Positions 9,229 to 18,294 of a stretch of 40,263 nt of DNA are shown here, in pieces. The DNA lies in contig JAQGOG010000108.1 in the NCBI GenBank assembly GCA_028293765.1, positions 1-40,263 on the forward strand, read 5' to 3'. Source of the DNA: Gammaproteobacteria bacterium (GTDB lineage: Bacteria > Pseudomonadota > Gammaproteobacteria > Steroidobacterales > Steroidobacteraceae). How positions within the stretch are numbered: the first letter of the stretch is position 1; every line of letters starts with the position of its first letter. Both the position numbers and the translations under genes were made by a program. The notes beneath the pieces are model-generated. The model was not told where the DNA came from. It saw nothing but the letters and a program-made list of their open reading frames with translations, and searched no databases.

Positions 9229-9624
9229 GAGAGACGGGTTCCCCCTTTTGATGTTTTCGCAATCCCCGTCTGGCGGTCGGCGCACGGCGCGTTGAAAGGC
9301 GTGCCGTCGTACGTGCACCCGCACATCGCCATCGTAATCTGTTGCGCCCGCGTCGAGAAGAGTCTTTGGTCTCGATCGTCACAAACAATGTGGGCGCCGA
9401 CGCGCGCGAGCCGCGAAAACCGTCACATTTACAGACCTGCACGATGGTAGCGCGGCGGCATGACACACCTTGACATGCAGTGAATGGTGTTTCGATCCGT
9501 CGCCGCAGCTGCCCACTGCACGTGCAGCCCGCGGGAGCGTTCTTTGCTGGCCACCGCCCTCGATGGGAAGCCTCTCTCGAAATCGCCGCCAGTCACCTGA
9601 AGGCATAGTGAACGAAAGCACTGG
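9229..9624. promoter_or_regulatory. Divergent intergenic region, sensor protein / NRAMP transporter
   Basis: A 396-bp gap between two divergently transcribed genes, with no credible reading frame on either strand. It must carry both promoters. A perfect -35 hexamer TTGACA lies at 9470-9475 on the plus strand, about 150 bp before the transporter start, but the hexamer 17 bp downstream (CGATCC) is a poor -10, so I do not call a defined promoter. Confidence 0.4.
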
Positions 9625-10932
9625 ATGACAACCGCGACGCCACGCGCAGCGCAGGCGACTCTGCCCGCCCGGGGCGGCAAGCCTCACTGGCTCCGGGCCT
9701 TCGGGCCCGGGTTGATTACCGGGGCTTCCGATGACGACCCGAGCGGGATCGCCACGTATTCGCAGGCAGGCGCGCAACTGGGGTTCTCCATCTCCTGGAC
9801 GATGGTGCTCGCCTACCCTCTCATGGCGGCGGTCCAGGAAATCAGCGCCCGGATCGGGCGCACGAGCGGCCGCGGCCTTGCGGCCAACATCCGCCGGTAC
9901 TACCCGAAATGGGTTGTGCAACTCGTAGTGGGTCTGCTGTTCGTCGCCAACACGATCAACATCGGATCGGACCTGGGCGCGATGGGCGAAGCTGTCGGGC
10001 TGCTGATCGGCGGCCCGGTGCTCGTCTACGCTTTGGCGTTTGGCGTGCTGTGCGCGGCGCTGCAGATCCTCATGCAGTACGCGCGGTATGTCTCGATACT
10101 AAAGTGGCTGGCGCTGTCTCTGTTCGGCTACTTCGCCACCCTGGCGATGGTGAAAGTGCCCTGGGGCGCCGTCGTCCACGGCATCTTCGTGCCGACGGTA
10201 ACCGCGGACGCGAAGTTCTGGTCCACGATCGTCGCCGTCCTGGGCACCACGATCAGTCCCTACCTGTTTTTCTGGCAGGCGTCCCAGGAAGTGGAAGAAA
10301 TTGAAGCCGTGCCCGAGCGGCAGGCATTGATCCACAAGCCACGCCAGGCCACGGCGGCGATCGGACGCATCCGTCTCGATACTTATGTTGGGATGGCGTT
10401 CTCGAACCTAGTCGCCCTGGCAATCATCATCACGACTGCCGCCACGCTACATGCGTCGGGCATCCACAACGTCGACACCGCGGCTCAGGCGGCGGAAAGC
10501 CTGAAGCCCCTGGCGGGGCACCTCGCTTTCGCCCTCTTCGCACTGGGCATCATCTCAACCGGCCTCCTGGCGGTACCGGTACTCGCCGGTTCAACGGCGT
10601 ATGCAGTTGCAGAGACTCGCGGCTGGCCCATTGGACTCGGACGCCTGCCGCAACATGCAAAGGCCTTCTACGCAACCATCGCCATTGCCACGATGTTGGG
10701 CGCCGCACTCAACTTCTCGCCAGTGAGCCCTATTAGAGCACTGTACTGGAGCGCGGTGATCAACGGGCTGGTGGCCGTGCCGGTCATGATCGTCATGATG
10801 CTCCTGAGCGGTGACTCGAAGATCATGGGGAAGTTCGGCATCACGGGGCCGCTGCGAGCGATGGGCTGGATTGCAACACTGATCATGGCCGCCGCCGCGG
10901 TGGCGCTCGTGGTGACGTCATTCATGGCCTGA
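9625..10932 (+). CDS. NRAMP-family metal ion transporter (non-canonical motif)
   Basis: Inner-membrane transporter of 435 residues with about eleven hydrophobic helices, NRAMP (natural resistance-associated macrophage protein) fold. The first helix carries GLITGASDDDPSG, the position of the canonical DPGN metal-binding motif, here DPSG. In the sixth helix the canonical MPH is replaced by ISP (TTISPYLFFW). Both signature changes alter residues that coordinate Mn2+/Fe2+ in classical MntH proteins, so this belongs to a divergent subgroup and its ion may differ (magnesium or another cation is possible). The start codon ATG at 9625 has only a weak GAAAG upstream. It is a single-gene unit, divergent from the sensor protein, and followed 68 bp later by the Ada-AlkA gene. 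Confidence 0.82.
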   Translation: MTTATPRAAQATLPARGGKPHWLRAFGPGLITGASDDDPSGIATYSQAGAQLGFSISWTMVLAYPLMAAVQEISARIGRTSGRGLAANIRRYYPKWVVQLVVGLLFVANTINIGSDLGAMGEAVGLLIGGPVLVYALAFGVLCAALQILMQYARYVSILKWLALSLFGYFATLAMVKVPWGAVVHGIFVPTVTADAKFWSTIVAVLGTTISPYLFFWQASQEVEEIEAVPERQALIHKPRQATAAIGRIRLDTYVGMAFSNLVALAIIITTAATLHASGIHNVDTAAQAAESLKPLAGHLAFALFALGIISTGLLAVPVLAGSTAYAVAETRGWPIGLGRLPQHAKAFYATIAIATMLGAALNFSPVSPIRALYWSAVINGLVAVPVMIVMMLLSGDSKIMGKFGITGPLRAMGWIATLIMAAAAVALVVTSFMA

Positions 10933-11000
10933 GCGCCCCGCAAAATGACCGCGTCCGAAAACCGCTAGTCCCGCGCTGCGAACGGCGCGAAAATGGCGGC

Positions 11001-12548
11001 ATGGATCTCGACCACGACGCTTGCTACCGCGCCCTCTCCACCCGGGATGCTCGATTCGACGGCCGTCTTTTCGTCGGCGTAAAGACGACCGGCATTTATT
11101 GCCGGCCGGTGTGCCCCGCGCGCACGGCGAAGCGCGAAAACGTCATTTTTTTTCCGACCGCAGCGGCGGCCCAGAGCGCGGGCTTCAGGCCCTGCCTGCG
11201 TTGCCGGCCGGAGACGGCACCGGAGCTCGCCGCATGGCGTGGCACTTCGAACACGATTTCGCGTGCGTTAGCGCTCATAGAGTCGGGTGGCCTCGATGAC
11301 ACCGACGTCGTGACTCTTGCAACGCGGCTTGGCGTGGGCGAGCGTCACCTGCGGCGGCTCTTCCAGCAACACCTCGGCGCGTCGCCGATCGCCGTTGCGC
11401 AAACTCGGCGCGTGCTGCTCGCGAAACACCTGATTCATGAGACAACTTTGCCGCTGACGGAGGTCGCGCTCGCCGCGGGCTTCGGCAGCATTCGTCGCTT
11501 CAACGAAACCTTCGGGCAACTGTTTGGACGCCCGCCTGGCTCGTTGCGACGTAGCGCTCTCCCCGCGGGAAAGCGCCGCTCGACCGGCGAAGTGACCCTC
11601 TCGCTGCGATACAAAGCTCCGTACGATTGGGACGCAATGCTGGCGTTTATGACACAGCGCGCAATTCCCGGCATAGAACGCGTACATAAGGATAGTTACG
11701 CGCGCACGATCGAGATAGCCGGATCGCACGGCATCGTCTGCGTCAACCCGGGCGCAAAGGACACGTTGCGCGCCACCATCCGATTCCAGAAACTCCCCGC
11801 GCTCCCGACCATCATCGCGCGCCTGCGGCGCGTGTTTGATCTCGCGGCCGATCCGCACATCATCGGAGCGCATCTCGCGGAAGATCCGCTGCTCGCGTCC
11901 CTGGTAGCCGCGCGCCCCGGCCTGCGGGTTCCGGGCGCCTGGGACGGCTTTGAGCTGGCCATCCGCGCATTGTTGGGCCAGCAGATCACCGTGACGGCGG
12001 CAATCGGCCTTGCTGGAAAACTCGTCGCGCGTTACGGCGCGTTCCTGGATGGCGACAGCAGCGGGCATGATGGCCTCACGCATGTCTTCCCGAGCGCGGA
12101 ACGACTGGCGAAAGTGGATCTCGCCTCCTTGGGCATCCCGCAGGCACGCGCGGCTGCGCTCTCCTCCATGGCCGCCGCGGTACTTGCCGACCCGGGGATT
12201 TTTGGACCGCGCCGTAGTCTGGACGAGGCCATCGCACAGCTGCGGGCTCTTCCAGGTGTCGGCGAATGGACTGCGCAATACATCGCGATGCGTGAGCTGC
12301 GCGAACCGGACGCCTTGCCCGCCGCCGATATCGGGCTCATGCGGGCGCTGGCCGACTCCAATGGAATGCGACCCATCCCCCGGGAGTTACTCGCACGCGC
12401 TGAGCGGTGGCGTCCCTGGCGGGCTTATGCAGCCCAACATCTCTGGGCCTCCCATGTTCCAGGCGCCACCCCGAAAAAACGCATCGTCCGTACGTCGTCA
12501 CGCGTGTCCCGCCCCGGCTCCCAGCCGATAATCGGTGACGACGTCTAG
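11001..12548 (+). CDS. Ada-AlkA fusion: methyl-DNA sensor/activator and 3-methyladenine glycosylase
   Basis: 515-residue fusion protein of the alkylation-damage response. Residues 1-76 form the Ada zinc domain with four cysteines, Cys34, Cys38, Cys65 and Cys68, spaced as in E. coli Ada; the first one accepts methyl groups from phosphotriesters and turns the protein into an activator. Residues about 85-180 are an AraC-type helix-turn-helix. Residues about 195-310 match AlkA_N, and 320-480 the HhH-GPD glycosylase with the hairpin LPGVGEWTA and catalytic Asp443 in PAADIGL. It therefore both senses methylation and excises alkylated bases. The O6-methylguanine transferase domain of classical Ada is absent. 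The stop codon shares bases with the stop of the converging hydrolase gene. Confidence 0.93.
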   Translation: MDLDHDACYRALSTRDARFDGRLFVGVKTTGIYCRPVCPARTAKRENVIFFPTAAAAQSAGFRPCLRCRPETAPELAAWRGTSNTISRALALIESGGLDDTDVVTLATRLGVGERHLRRLFQQHLGASPIAVAQTRRVLLAKHLIHETTLPLTEVALAAGFGSIRRFNETFGQLFGRPPGSLRRSALPAGKRRSTGEVTLSLRYKAPYDWDAMLAFMTQRAIPGIERVHKDSYARTIEIAGSHGIVCVNPGAKDTLRATIRFQKLPALPTIIARLRRVFDLAADPHIIGAHLAEDPLLASLVAARPGLRVPGAWDGFELAIRALLGQQITVTAAIGLAGKLVARYGAFLDGDSSGHDGLTHVFPSAERLAKVDLASLGIPQARAAALSSMAAAVLADPGIFGPRRSLDEAIAQLRALPGVGEWTAQYIAMRELREPDALPAADIGLMRALADSNGMRPIPRELLARAERWRPWRAYAAQHLWASHVPGATPKKRIVRTSSRVSRPGSQPIIGDDV

Positions 12549-13474
12549 GGCAACGGGTAGATGATGAAGTCGTCATGGACCTCGAGCCGGACCTGGTCTC
12601 CCATCGCGTGCACCGCCTCCTGCAGCTCGAGTAACCGCGCGTAGGGCAACTCCAGCCGACGCTCGAGAGGATGACTCGGCGTGTGCATGGGATAGTCCCG
12701 GCCCGGCGTCTGAGTCATCTCGATGTGGTTTCCCAAGATCCAGGAGACGTCACGCGAGCGGGTGAAATTCACCACGCGATCGATGGTGCTGCGGTAGGTC
12801 TGAAATTCCCGATTCGGAATGTAGAGCCGGCCGGGATAGAGCTCGTCGCCCATCAGCAGGAGGTGCGTACGGCGATCGAATACCGCGATTTCCGCGGGCT
12901 CGTGGCCCGGCGACGGAATGATGTCGAGCACCCGCCCACCCAGATCGAAGGCAACGATCTCATTGGGCCAGGAATGCACGTTGAAGAAGGCCGCCACTTC
13001 CTCGGGGGAGTGCCCTACGACCGTGGTGTCCGCGCGCCCGGCGAATTCAGGGTCGCCGGCTATGTGATCGCCGTGCGAATGCGAATGTGCGACGACCAGC
13101 TTGAGCGACTTGGAGCCCTTGGTTGCCGCCCAGTCCGCGATGACCTTATCGATGGTCGGGCGAATCTCGAGGCCGCCCGCGCCGGTGTCGATTTCCAGCA
13201 CCCGCTCGGTCCCGAAAAAGAGAAAGACGAACGGACCCTCGAAATTCGTGGCGATCGACTGCCGAACCACATAGGTATCGGCGTCGTAGCGCTGCACCTG
13301 CATTGCCGGCTCAGGTCCGTGCGCGGCATCGATCCAGGGCTGCGCGAACGGCACATCACCCCCGCGCGCGCTTCGCGGCATACCGCTCAGCAGGGCGATG
13401 AGGCTTAGCGCCCCGCAAACCGCTTTCGCTCCCAAGGTGTGAGCAGCGCGGTACCGGCGGTCAGAAGCGGACAT
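12545..13474 (-). CDS. Exported metallo-beta-lactamase-fold hydrolase
   Basis: 309-residue metallo-beta-lactamase superfamily hydrolase. An N-terminal signal peptide is visible (Arg/Lys then GALSLIALLSG, cleavage near SARGGD), so it acts in the periplasm or outside. The zinc-binding motif HSHGDH occupies residues 132-137, with later ligand candidates in PSPGHEPAEI, LLLMGDEL and LGNHIEM. It is closer to the quinoprotein-relay/alkyl-sulfatase-like MBL hydrolases than to true beta-lactamases, and the substrate is unknown. Its ATG at 13474 lies 14 bases inside the end of the TonB receptor gene, so the two are translated together: probably the receptor brings in a compound that this enzyme processes. 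It converges on the Ada-AlkA gene. Confidence 0.85.
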   Translation of the reverse strand: MSASDRRYRAAHTLGAKAVCGALSLIALLSGMPRSARGGDVPFAQPWIDAAHGPEPAMQVQRYDADTYVVRQSIATNFEGPFVFLFFGTERVLEIDTGAGGLEIRPTIDKVIADWAATKGSKSLKLVVAHSHSHGDHIAGDPEFAGRADTTVVGHSPEEVAAFFNVHSWPNEIVAFDLGGRVLDIIPSPGHEPAEIAVFDRRTHLLLMGDELYPGRLYIPNREFQTYRSTIDRVVNFTRSRDVSWILGNHIEMTQTPGRDYPMHTPSHPLERRLELPYARLLELQEAVHAMGDQVRLEVHDDFIIYPLP

Positions 13475-15785
13475 TGCCCGTCACTCCTATGATACGGGGT
13501 ACGGGCGTGTACCCCTCGGCCACGAAATTATCGGCGGGACTTTGAATGATCTTGCGCTCGTCCAGCAGATTCTTCGCATACAGCGAAAACTCCCAGGCCC
13601 CGGCGCTGATGCCGAGGCTCGCTCCCAGCAGAGTGTAGGACGGCCGCAGGTAATCCGGGCTGGATTGTACGAAAGTGCCGTGACTGGCGCCGATGTATTG
13701 CCAGTTTGCCCGCACGTAGCCGCTGACCCCGGCGGTCAGATTGCGCTCGTAATCCGCGTTCAGATTGAGCGACCATTGCGGCGATCCCGGTACGATGTCG
13801 CCCTGGACGATGCCCAGCCCGGCCACGTCCTGCGTGAAGCGATCGTGGTTGTATTGTCCGGCGATGCCGGCGGTCAGCCCGCGGCCGAGTCTCTGTTGGA
13901 TCTCGATCTCGCTGCCGTAGCTGCGCGCGTGGCCGAGATTGGCGTAGAAGTCGAACCCGCAGGTCTGCAGCGGGACGTCGAGCTGGATGTGGTTCCACTC
14001 GATAGCGTAGAGCGCCGCGTTGATCGACGTCGTGTTGTCGAAATAGCGGCCCTTGCTGCCCACCTCGAAGTTCCAGACCTGGTCGGATTGATAGGTGTTC
14101 GGCGCCTGGGTCAGGCCGAATGCGGCGAGATCGGCGGCGCACTGCACGGCGGGCACCGGGCTGTTGATGCCACCCAACCGAAAGCCCTTCCCCGCCGTGC
14201 CATATACCGTGGCCGACTCGTTGAGGTCGTAGGTAACCGAAAACTTCGGCGTGGAAGCATGGGCAGTCAGCTTTCCGCTGCTGTAGGGAGTGCTGGCGAA
14301 GAAGCCACTGGAGGTGTTCGTCGCAGAATCGCGGCCGAAGAGCTCGCGCATGCCGGCCGTGAGTTTCAGGCGCGGCGTGGGATAGTAGGAGAATTCGCCG
14401 AATACCGAGAATTCACGATCTTCCAGATTGTTCACGAACTGGTAGAAGAGATCGTTGGGCGTGGCGGCACCCAGCGCCTGCTCCGGCGGAATGCCGTATA
14501 CGGTCTGGAAAACCTGGTTGAACCCGGGAATGTATTGCGCGGAGGTCCCCACATACTTGGCATCCGAGAAATACAGTCCGGCGATCCAGGCGATCGGCAG
14601 GCCCGACTGCGGATCATACGGCTTCGAGGCGAGCCGCAACTCCTCCGTCGGCTGCCGTGTCGTGAGCGTGTTGTACACTGGTCCCGGCAGCGCCGCCAGC
14701 TGGTTGCCATCGAAATTCCCATCGAGGCCGGGCAGGCCCAGCACCTGATCCACGAAATAGCCGACGAATTCGCTGTTGAAGTAGGTGCCATCGGTCGTGC
14801 GGGGAAAGCTTCGCCACGCATAGCTCGATACCGAGGTCAGGTCCGCCCAATGCAGGTCGTACTCTATCTTGAGACTGGAGACCGAAAACGAATCCCGTCC
14901 GGGCTCCAACACGAGCTTGTTGATGTAGTAGTTGGGAGTCGCGAGGTTGACCAGGCCGGTATCGTCCATGATCGTACGCTGCGCGAATTCCGACAGCGTA
15001 ATCGTCAGATCCGGGCTCGGGACGTACGTCAGCAGCAGCTTAACGGCGTCGGACCGGTGAGCATTGACGTCCTTCCGGTCCACGATACCGCCTTGCGTCA
15101 CGTGGTCGACATAGCCGCTGTCTCGCGCAATCTGTACCCCGAGGCGCAGCCCCAGCGTCCCTGCCACGAGGGGCACGTTGAGGATGCCCCGCGAGAGGTA
15201 ATTCAAGCCGCCGTTCTTCGTTCCGGACAGGTCCTCGTACGCGGCTCCCTCGTATTTTTCGAGGTTCACCGGGTTGCTGACCAGCTTGATGGTGCCGCCC
15301 ATCGCGCTCGCGCCGTAGAGGGTCCCTTGCGGCCCGCGCAGCACTTCGGCGCGCGCGAGATCAAACAGCTGCGGCTCCGGCTGGCCTGCGTAGAACGAGT
15401 TGTTGCGGATCGTGATCGGAGCGTCATCCAGATAGATGGAGACCGTCGACTCGCCTACCGTCGAGCTGATCCCGCGGATTTCGAGGTTGCTCAAGCCAGG
15501 GCCACCCAGGCTCGTGTACGAAAGGCCCGGGACGGAGGTCGCCAGGTCCGCGTAGTCGCCGATATGCTGCTCGTCGATCTGAGCTCCGCTCAGCACCGAC
15601 ACGCTCTGTGGTACCGCGCGGAGCGTCTCCGTGCGCTTCTGCGCAGTGACGACGACTTCCGCGAGGCTCGACTCGGACAGCACGCCGCCGTCGGCCGCGC
15701 TGTCCGCGGCACCGGCGGTGCACGGGAGAGCGAGCGTTGCGATCCACAATAACGTGAACAGAGACTTCCATCGACCCACAAGCAT
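13461..15785 (-). CDS. TonB-dependent outer-membrane receptor
   Basis: 774-residue TonB-dependent receptor. A signal peptide (hydrophobic run LFTLLWIATLALP, cleavage near AGAA) precedes a TonB-box-like AEVVVTAQKR. The plug domain follows (VPQSVSVLSGAQI, PGLSYTSLG, EIRGIS, VLRGPQGTLYGASAMGG), then a 22-strand barrel ending in the outer-membrane signature VTGNVRF with terminal Phe. Receptors of this type import organic nutrients or siderophores. The start at 15785 is supported by AGAGGG about ten bases upstream and by the signal peptide; in-frame codons further upstream encode no sensible sequence. Regulation is probably by the nearby LysR protein or by iron, but no Fur-like palindrome was recognised in the 443-bp upstream region. 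Confidence 0.93.
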   Translation of the reverse strand: MLVGRWKSLFTLLWIATLALPCTAGAADSAADGGVLSESSLAEVVVTAQKRTETLRAVPQSVSVLSGAQIDEQHIGDYADLATSVPGLSYTSLGGPGLSNLEIRGISSTVGESTVSIYLDDAPITIRNNSFYAGQPEPQLFDLARAEVLRGPQGTLYGASAMGGTIKLVSNPVNLEKYEGAAYEDLSGTKNGGLNYLSRGILNVPLVAGTLGLRLGVQIARDSGYVDHVTQGGIVDRKDVNAHRSDAVKLLLTYVPSPDLTITLSEFAQRTIMDDTGLVNLATPNYYINKLVLEPGRDSFSVSSLKIEYDLHWADLTSVSSYAWRSFPRTTDGTYFNSEFVGYFVDQVLGLPGLDGNFDGNQLAALPGPVYNTLTTRQPTEELRLASKPYDPQSGLPIAWIAGLYFSDAKYVGTSAQYIPGFNQVFQTVYGIPPEQALGAATPNDLFYQFVNNLEDREFSVFGEFSYYPTPRLKLTAGMRELFGRDSATNTSSGFFASTPYSSGKLTAHASTPKFSVTYDLNESATVYGTAGKGFRLGGINSPVPAVQCAADLAAFGLTQAPNTYQSDQVWNFEVGSKGRYFDNTTSINAALYAIEWNHIQLDVPLQTCGFDFYANLGHARSYGSEIEIQQRLGRGLTAGIAGQYNHDRFTQDVAGLGIVQGDIVPGSPQWSLNLNADYERNLTAGVSGYVRANWQYIGASHGTFVQSSPDYLRPSYTLLGASLGISAGAWEFSLYAKNLLDERKIIQSPADNFVAEGYTPVPRIIGVTGNVRF

Positions 15786-16228
15786 GGTTCCACGCCCTCT
15801 TGAGTTTCCGCTTCGATTCAGCGTAGAGGCTGGAGCACGGCCGACGCATCCCTGGATCAACAAACTCAGTTGCGCGGCTGCGGAAGTATCGGCGGCCAGA
15901 CCCGAGCCAACAGTCGCGCTTCGCCGCCCGAACGGCAGGGATTGCAATGCCCGCTGTTGGTGCGCTACTTGAGAAAACGCGCCTTTCGCGTGCGCGCCCG
16001 CCGAGCAGCTTCGGCAAGTCGCCGATCAGGGCCACCAGGGCTGAAGGAAAGCACTCCGACGGCCATGAACAACACGGCCCCCAACGCACATGGTGGGCTG
16101 AAATCCCAGACTGTAGACGCCGTTCTCCTCGACCGTGAGGAAGGGGAACAGTGCCAGCGCCTATGCAACCAAGGTTTGCGGATTTCCCGGTATGCCGCGG
16201 ACCCGGCAGCAGGCTTTGACACCACCCT
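15786..16228. other. Intergenic region with possible decayed membrane-protein end
   Basis: A 443-bp gap between the TonB receptor start and the LysR gene end, both leftward. It must hold the receptor promoter, but I see no clear hexamers. On the minus strand, three overlapping frames give short membrane-like pieces (LALFPFLTVEENGVYSLGF, LGAVLFMAVGVLSF, LVALIGDLPKLLGG). In order they read like the C-terminal end of a transporter broken by two frameshifts, roughly 15990-16200. This is weak, and no family can be named. Confidence 0.25.
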
Positions 16229-17293
16229 TCAGCAGTGTCCGCGCCCTAACCCGAGCCCCTCGACTACGTCGAGTTTCCTCCCGGCGTCGATCCGATCCAG
16301 TGGCACCACGCCCCCGTCGTGCATCGAGGGCAGCGGTAACGTCTCCAGATGATCGACGAAATCGAGCAGCGCCAGTACGAGCGGCGCTGAGGTGCCGTGC
16401 CGTGTAATGAGCTCGATGTGGGTCGAGATCGAGAAGTAGTCGGGCAGAATGGCCTTGAAGTTTCTCAGTCGCCACACCGACTGAACATAGTGATCGGGGA
16501 GCATCGCGAGGAAGCACCCCGAGCTGACGAGCGTAGCCATCGCCTCCACGCTGTCCACGCACGCGGTCCTGGTCAGTAAGCGCGTGGGCCCCGACCGGTC
16601 GGGCTCCTCGAGAAAACGGTAGCCGGCATAGTCGTATTTCGCCACTTCTTCGAGCCGGATCGACGCCAGATCCTCGTGAAAGAGCGGATGCTCCTCGGAA
16701 CAGTAGAGATTGAGGCGCTCCTGGTAGAGCAGCTTGTAGTCGAGCTGGCTGATGTGCCGGCGCCCGATGACCTGCCCGGCGCCGACGGCGACCACGGGCC
16801 CGATGACCAGGCCGGCATCGAGCGCACCGTCGATCACGGACTGCTCGATGTTGTTCGTGGTCTTCGTCTCGATGTTGAATTCGACCTGCGGGTGTTTGCG
16901 CTTGTAGTCCTTCAGGACCTCCGGAAGCGGCAGGTTAGGGTCGGTGATCAGCGTATCGATGACGCCGATGTTGAGCGTTCCCGCCAGTCCCGAGTGGATG
17001 CTCCGCATGCTGGTTTCGAACCGCTTCAGATCGCCGAGCAGTTGCAGGCTGGCGGCGTAGACGTGCCGCCCCTGCTCCGTCAACTGGAAACCCACGCGTC
17101 CGCGCCGGCACAGCCGGACCCCGAGACGAATCTCCAGGTCCTTGATGTAGCGGCTGATAGACGGCAGGCCCATCTGCAGTTCGGACTCGGCAGCGGCGAA
17201 ACCGCCGCAGCGGGTAACCGTGCAGAAGACACGCAGGCGGCGCAGGTCGCCATCGCTGAGCTTGACGGTGAAGCGGCGCGGATTGAGCCTCAT
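16229..17293 (-). CDS. LysR-family transcriptional regulator
   Basis: 354-residue LysR-type regulator. The N-terminal winged helix-turn-helix occupies residues about 15-75 (LRRLRVFCTVTRCGGFAAAESEL, with SISRYIKDLE as the recognition helix), followed by a linker helix and a periplasmic-binding-protein-like effector domain from about 90 to 300. The start at 17293 (MRLNPRR) is preferred, with GGGGG about ten bases upstream; a TTG six codons earlier is possible. The C-terminal 40 residues are longer than usual. It is divergent from the cysteine hydrolase gene 225 bp away, the classic arrangement in which a LysR protein controls its neighbour, and may also govern the TonB receptor downstream. Confidence 0.9.
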   Translation of the reverse strand: MRLNPRRFTVKLSDGDLRRLRVFCTVTRCGGFAAAESELQMGLPSISRYIKDLEIRLGVRLCRRGRVGFQLTEQGRHVYAASLQLLGDLKRFETSMRSIHSGLAGTLNIGVIDTLITDPNLPLPEVLKDYKRKHPQVEFNIETKTTNNIEQSVIDGALDAGLVIGPVVAVGAGQVIGRRHISQLDYKLLYQERLNLYCSEEHPLFHEDLASIRLEEVAKYDYAGYRFLEEPDRSGPTRLLTRTACVDSVEAMATLVSSGCFLAMLPDHYVQSVWRLRNFKAILPDYFSISTHIELITRHGTSAPLVLALLDFVDHLETLPLPSMHDGGVVPLDRIDAGRKLDVVEGLGLGRGHC

Positions 17294-17518
17294 AGTTTCT
17301 GCCCCCGACAAGCATTCTTGGACATCTCGTCATTCTTAGTCCGGGCCACCCCGGCGATCTTGGCAACCCCGAGCGGTCCGCTCGCCCTGCTGCCCACTCG
17401 ATGCAAGGATCACGCCACGAATTCCGGCGAGCCCTGCAACGATGGCCGCAGGCGGCGTGCGGCCGCCGCGAGACAACGACAGGGCTCGTCCGGCTGCAGG
17501 ACAAACGGTGAGGCTCGA
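17294..17518. promoter_or_regulatory. Divergent LysR/cysteine hydrolase control region with CATTCTT repeats
   Basis: A 225-bp region between divergent genes. Two identical heptamers CATTCTT lie at 17313-17319 and 17331-17337, 18 bp apart start to start, immediately upstream of the LysR gene. Direct repeats at such spacing could be half-sites for the regulator, though LysR boxes are usually inverted T-N11-A motifs. GGTGAGG at the right end is the ribosome-binding site of the hydrolase. Confidence 0.35.
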
Positions 17519-18157
17519 ATGACCCAACAACAGAACGCCAGGCGCCCGCTGATCGTCGGCAGGCCAGCGCTGATCATGGTGGATTTCCAGCGCGGCGGCC
17601 CTTACGTGCCCGGCGCGGAGAACGGGGTCCCGCATACAGGCGGGTGGGAGGAGCGATGGCGGACCGCGCGGACGCTCGTGGCTTCGGCACGCCAAAACGG
17701 CGTCCCCGTCATCTTCATCCAGGAGGTCCATCGGCCGGATATGGTGGATTTCGGGCGCGAGCTCGACGGCACCGAAGACGTGCATTGCATCGAAGGATTG
17801 CACTCAACCGAGATCGCCGCCGAAGCCGTCGACTATCGGCCCGGTGACTATTTCGTGCCCAAGAGGCGCTATTCGGCCTTTTACGGGACCGATCTCGAGA
17901 TCCTGCTGAAGGGGCTCAAGGTGCAGACATTGATCCTGACCGGCGGGCTCACCGACGTCTGCGTTCACTACACCTTCGCGGACGGCCACCAGGGCGACTA
18001 CTATTGCCGTGTCGTCGAGGATTGCGTGGGAGGGTCGAGCGTCGAAGCGCACGACGCATCGCTCCGGGCGATGGAGTATCTACAGAGTGGCGCCCGACGG
18101 ATGAGCGGCGAGATCCTAGCAGCCTTCTCCGCCTCGACGGCCTCCAACGCAGCGTAA
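17519..18157 (+). CDS. Isochorismatase-fold cysteine hydrolase
   Basis: 212-residue hydrolase of the isochorismatase/N-carbamoylsarcosine amidase superfamily. The catalytic triad is visible: Asp22 in MVDFQRGG, Lys115 in VPKRRYSAF and Cys148 in LTDVCVHYTF. The presence of the cysteine assigns it to the amidohydrolase branch (ureidoacrylate, nicotinamide, biuret or carbamoyl amide hydrolysis) rather than to isochorismatases that lack it. The cis-peptide region TGGLTDVC fits. The ATG at 17519 is preceded by GTGAGG at optimal distance. The longer open frame upstream is antisense to the LysR gene and is not coding. Cytoplasmic; its substrate is probably an amide or carbamoyl compound signalled through the divergent LysR protein. 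Confidence 0.9.
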   Translation: MTQQQNARRPLIVGRPALIMVDFQRGGPYVPGAENGVPHTGGWEERWRTARTLVASARQNGVPVIFIQEVHRPDMVDFGRELDGTEDVHCIEGLHSTEIAAEAVDYRPGDYFVPKRRYSAFYGTDLEILLKGLKVQTLILTGGLTDVCVHYTFADGHQGDYYCRVVEDCVGGSSVEAHDASLRAMEYLQSGARRMSGEILAAFSASTASNAA

Positions 18158-18244
18158 CAGCGCTGCGACAGCGCCAACCCACGCCGCGGGAATAACATGA
18201 CCTTGCAGGGGGAGCCGTAAACCGACAGCAGCCGGGGAATTGTC

Positions 18245-18261
18245 GCCGGGGATTCCCCGGC
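18245..18261. terminator. GC-rich hairpin between convergent genes
   Basis: A perfect 7-bp stem (GCCGGGG/CCCCGGC) with a three-base ATT loop lies in the 137-bp space between the convergent cysteine hydrolase and M20 peptidase genes. It lacks a U-tract on either strand, so it may stall or protect mRNA 3' ends rather than act as a classical terminator. A direct copy of the left arm (GCCGGGGA) lies 14 bases earlier at 18231. Confidence 0.4.
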
Positions 18262-18294
18262 CCATTCGAGCCAGGGGCAGGGACGACCCTCGGC

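Noticed and set aside
13542..15752. Very long open frame on the plus strand opposite the TonB receptor gene
   Set aside because: GC-rich antisense shadow: arginine/valine-rich, no motif, while the minus strand encodes a complete receptor with signal peptide and terminal Phe.
16676..17518. In-frame N-terminal extension of the cysteine hydrolase
   Set aside because: It is antisense to the LysR gene; the family N terminus and a strong ribosome-binding site lie at 17519.
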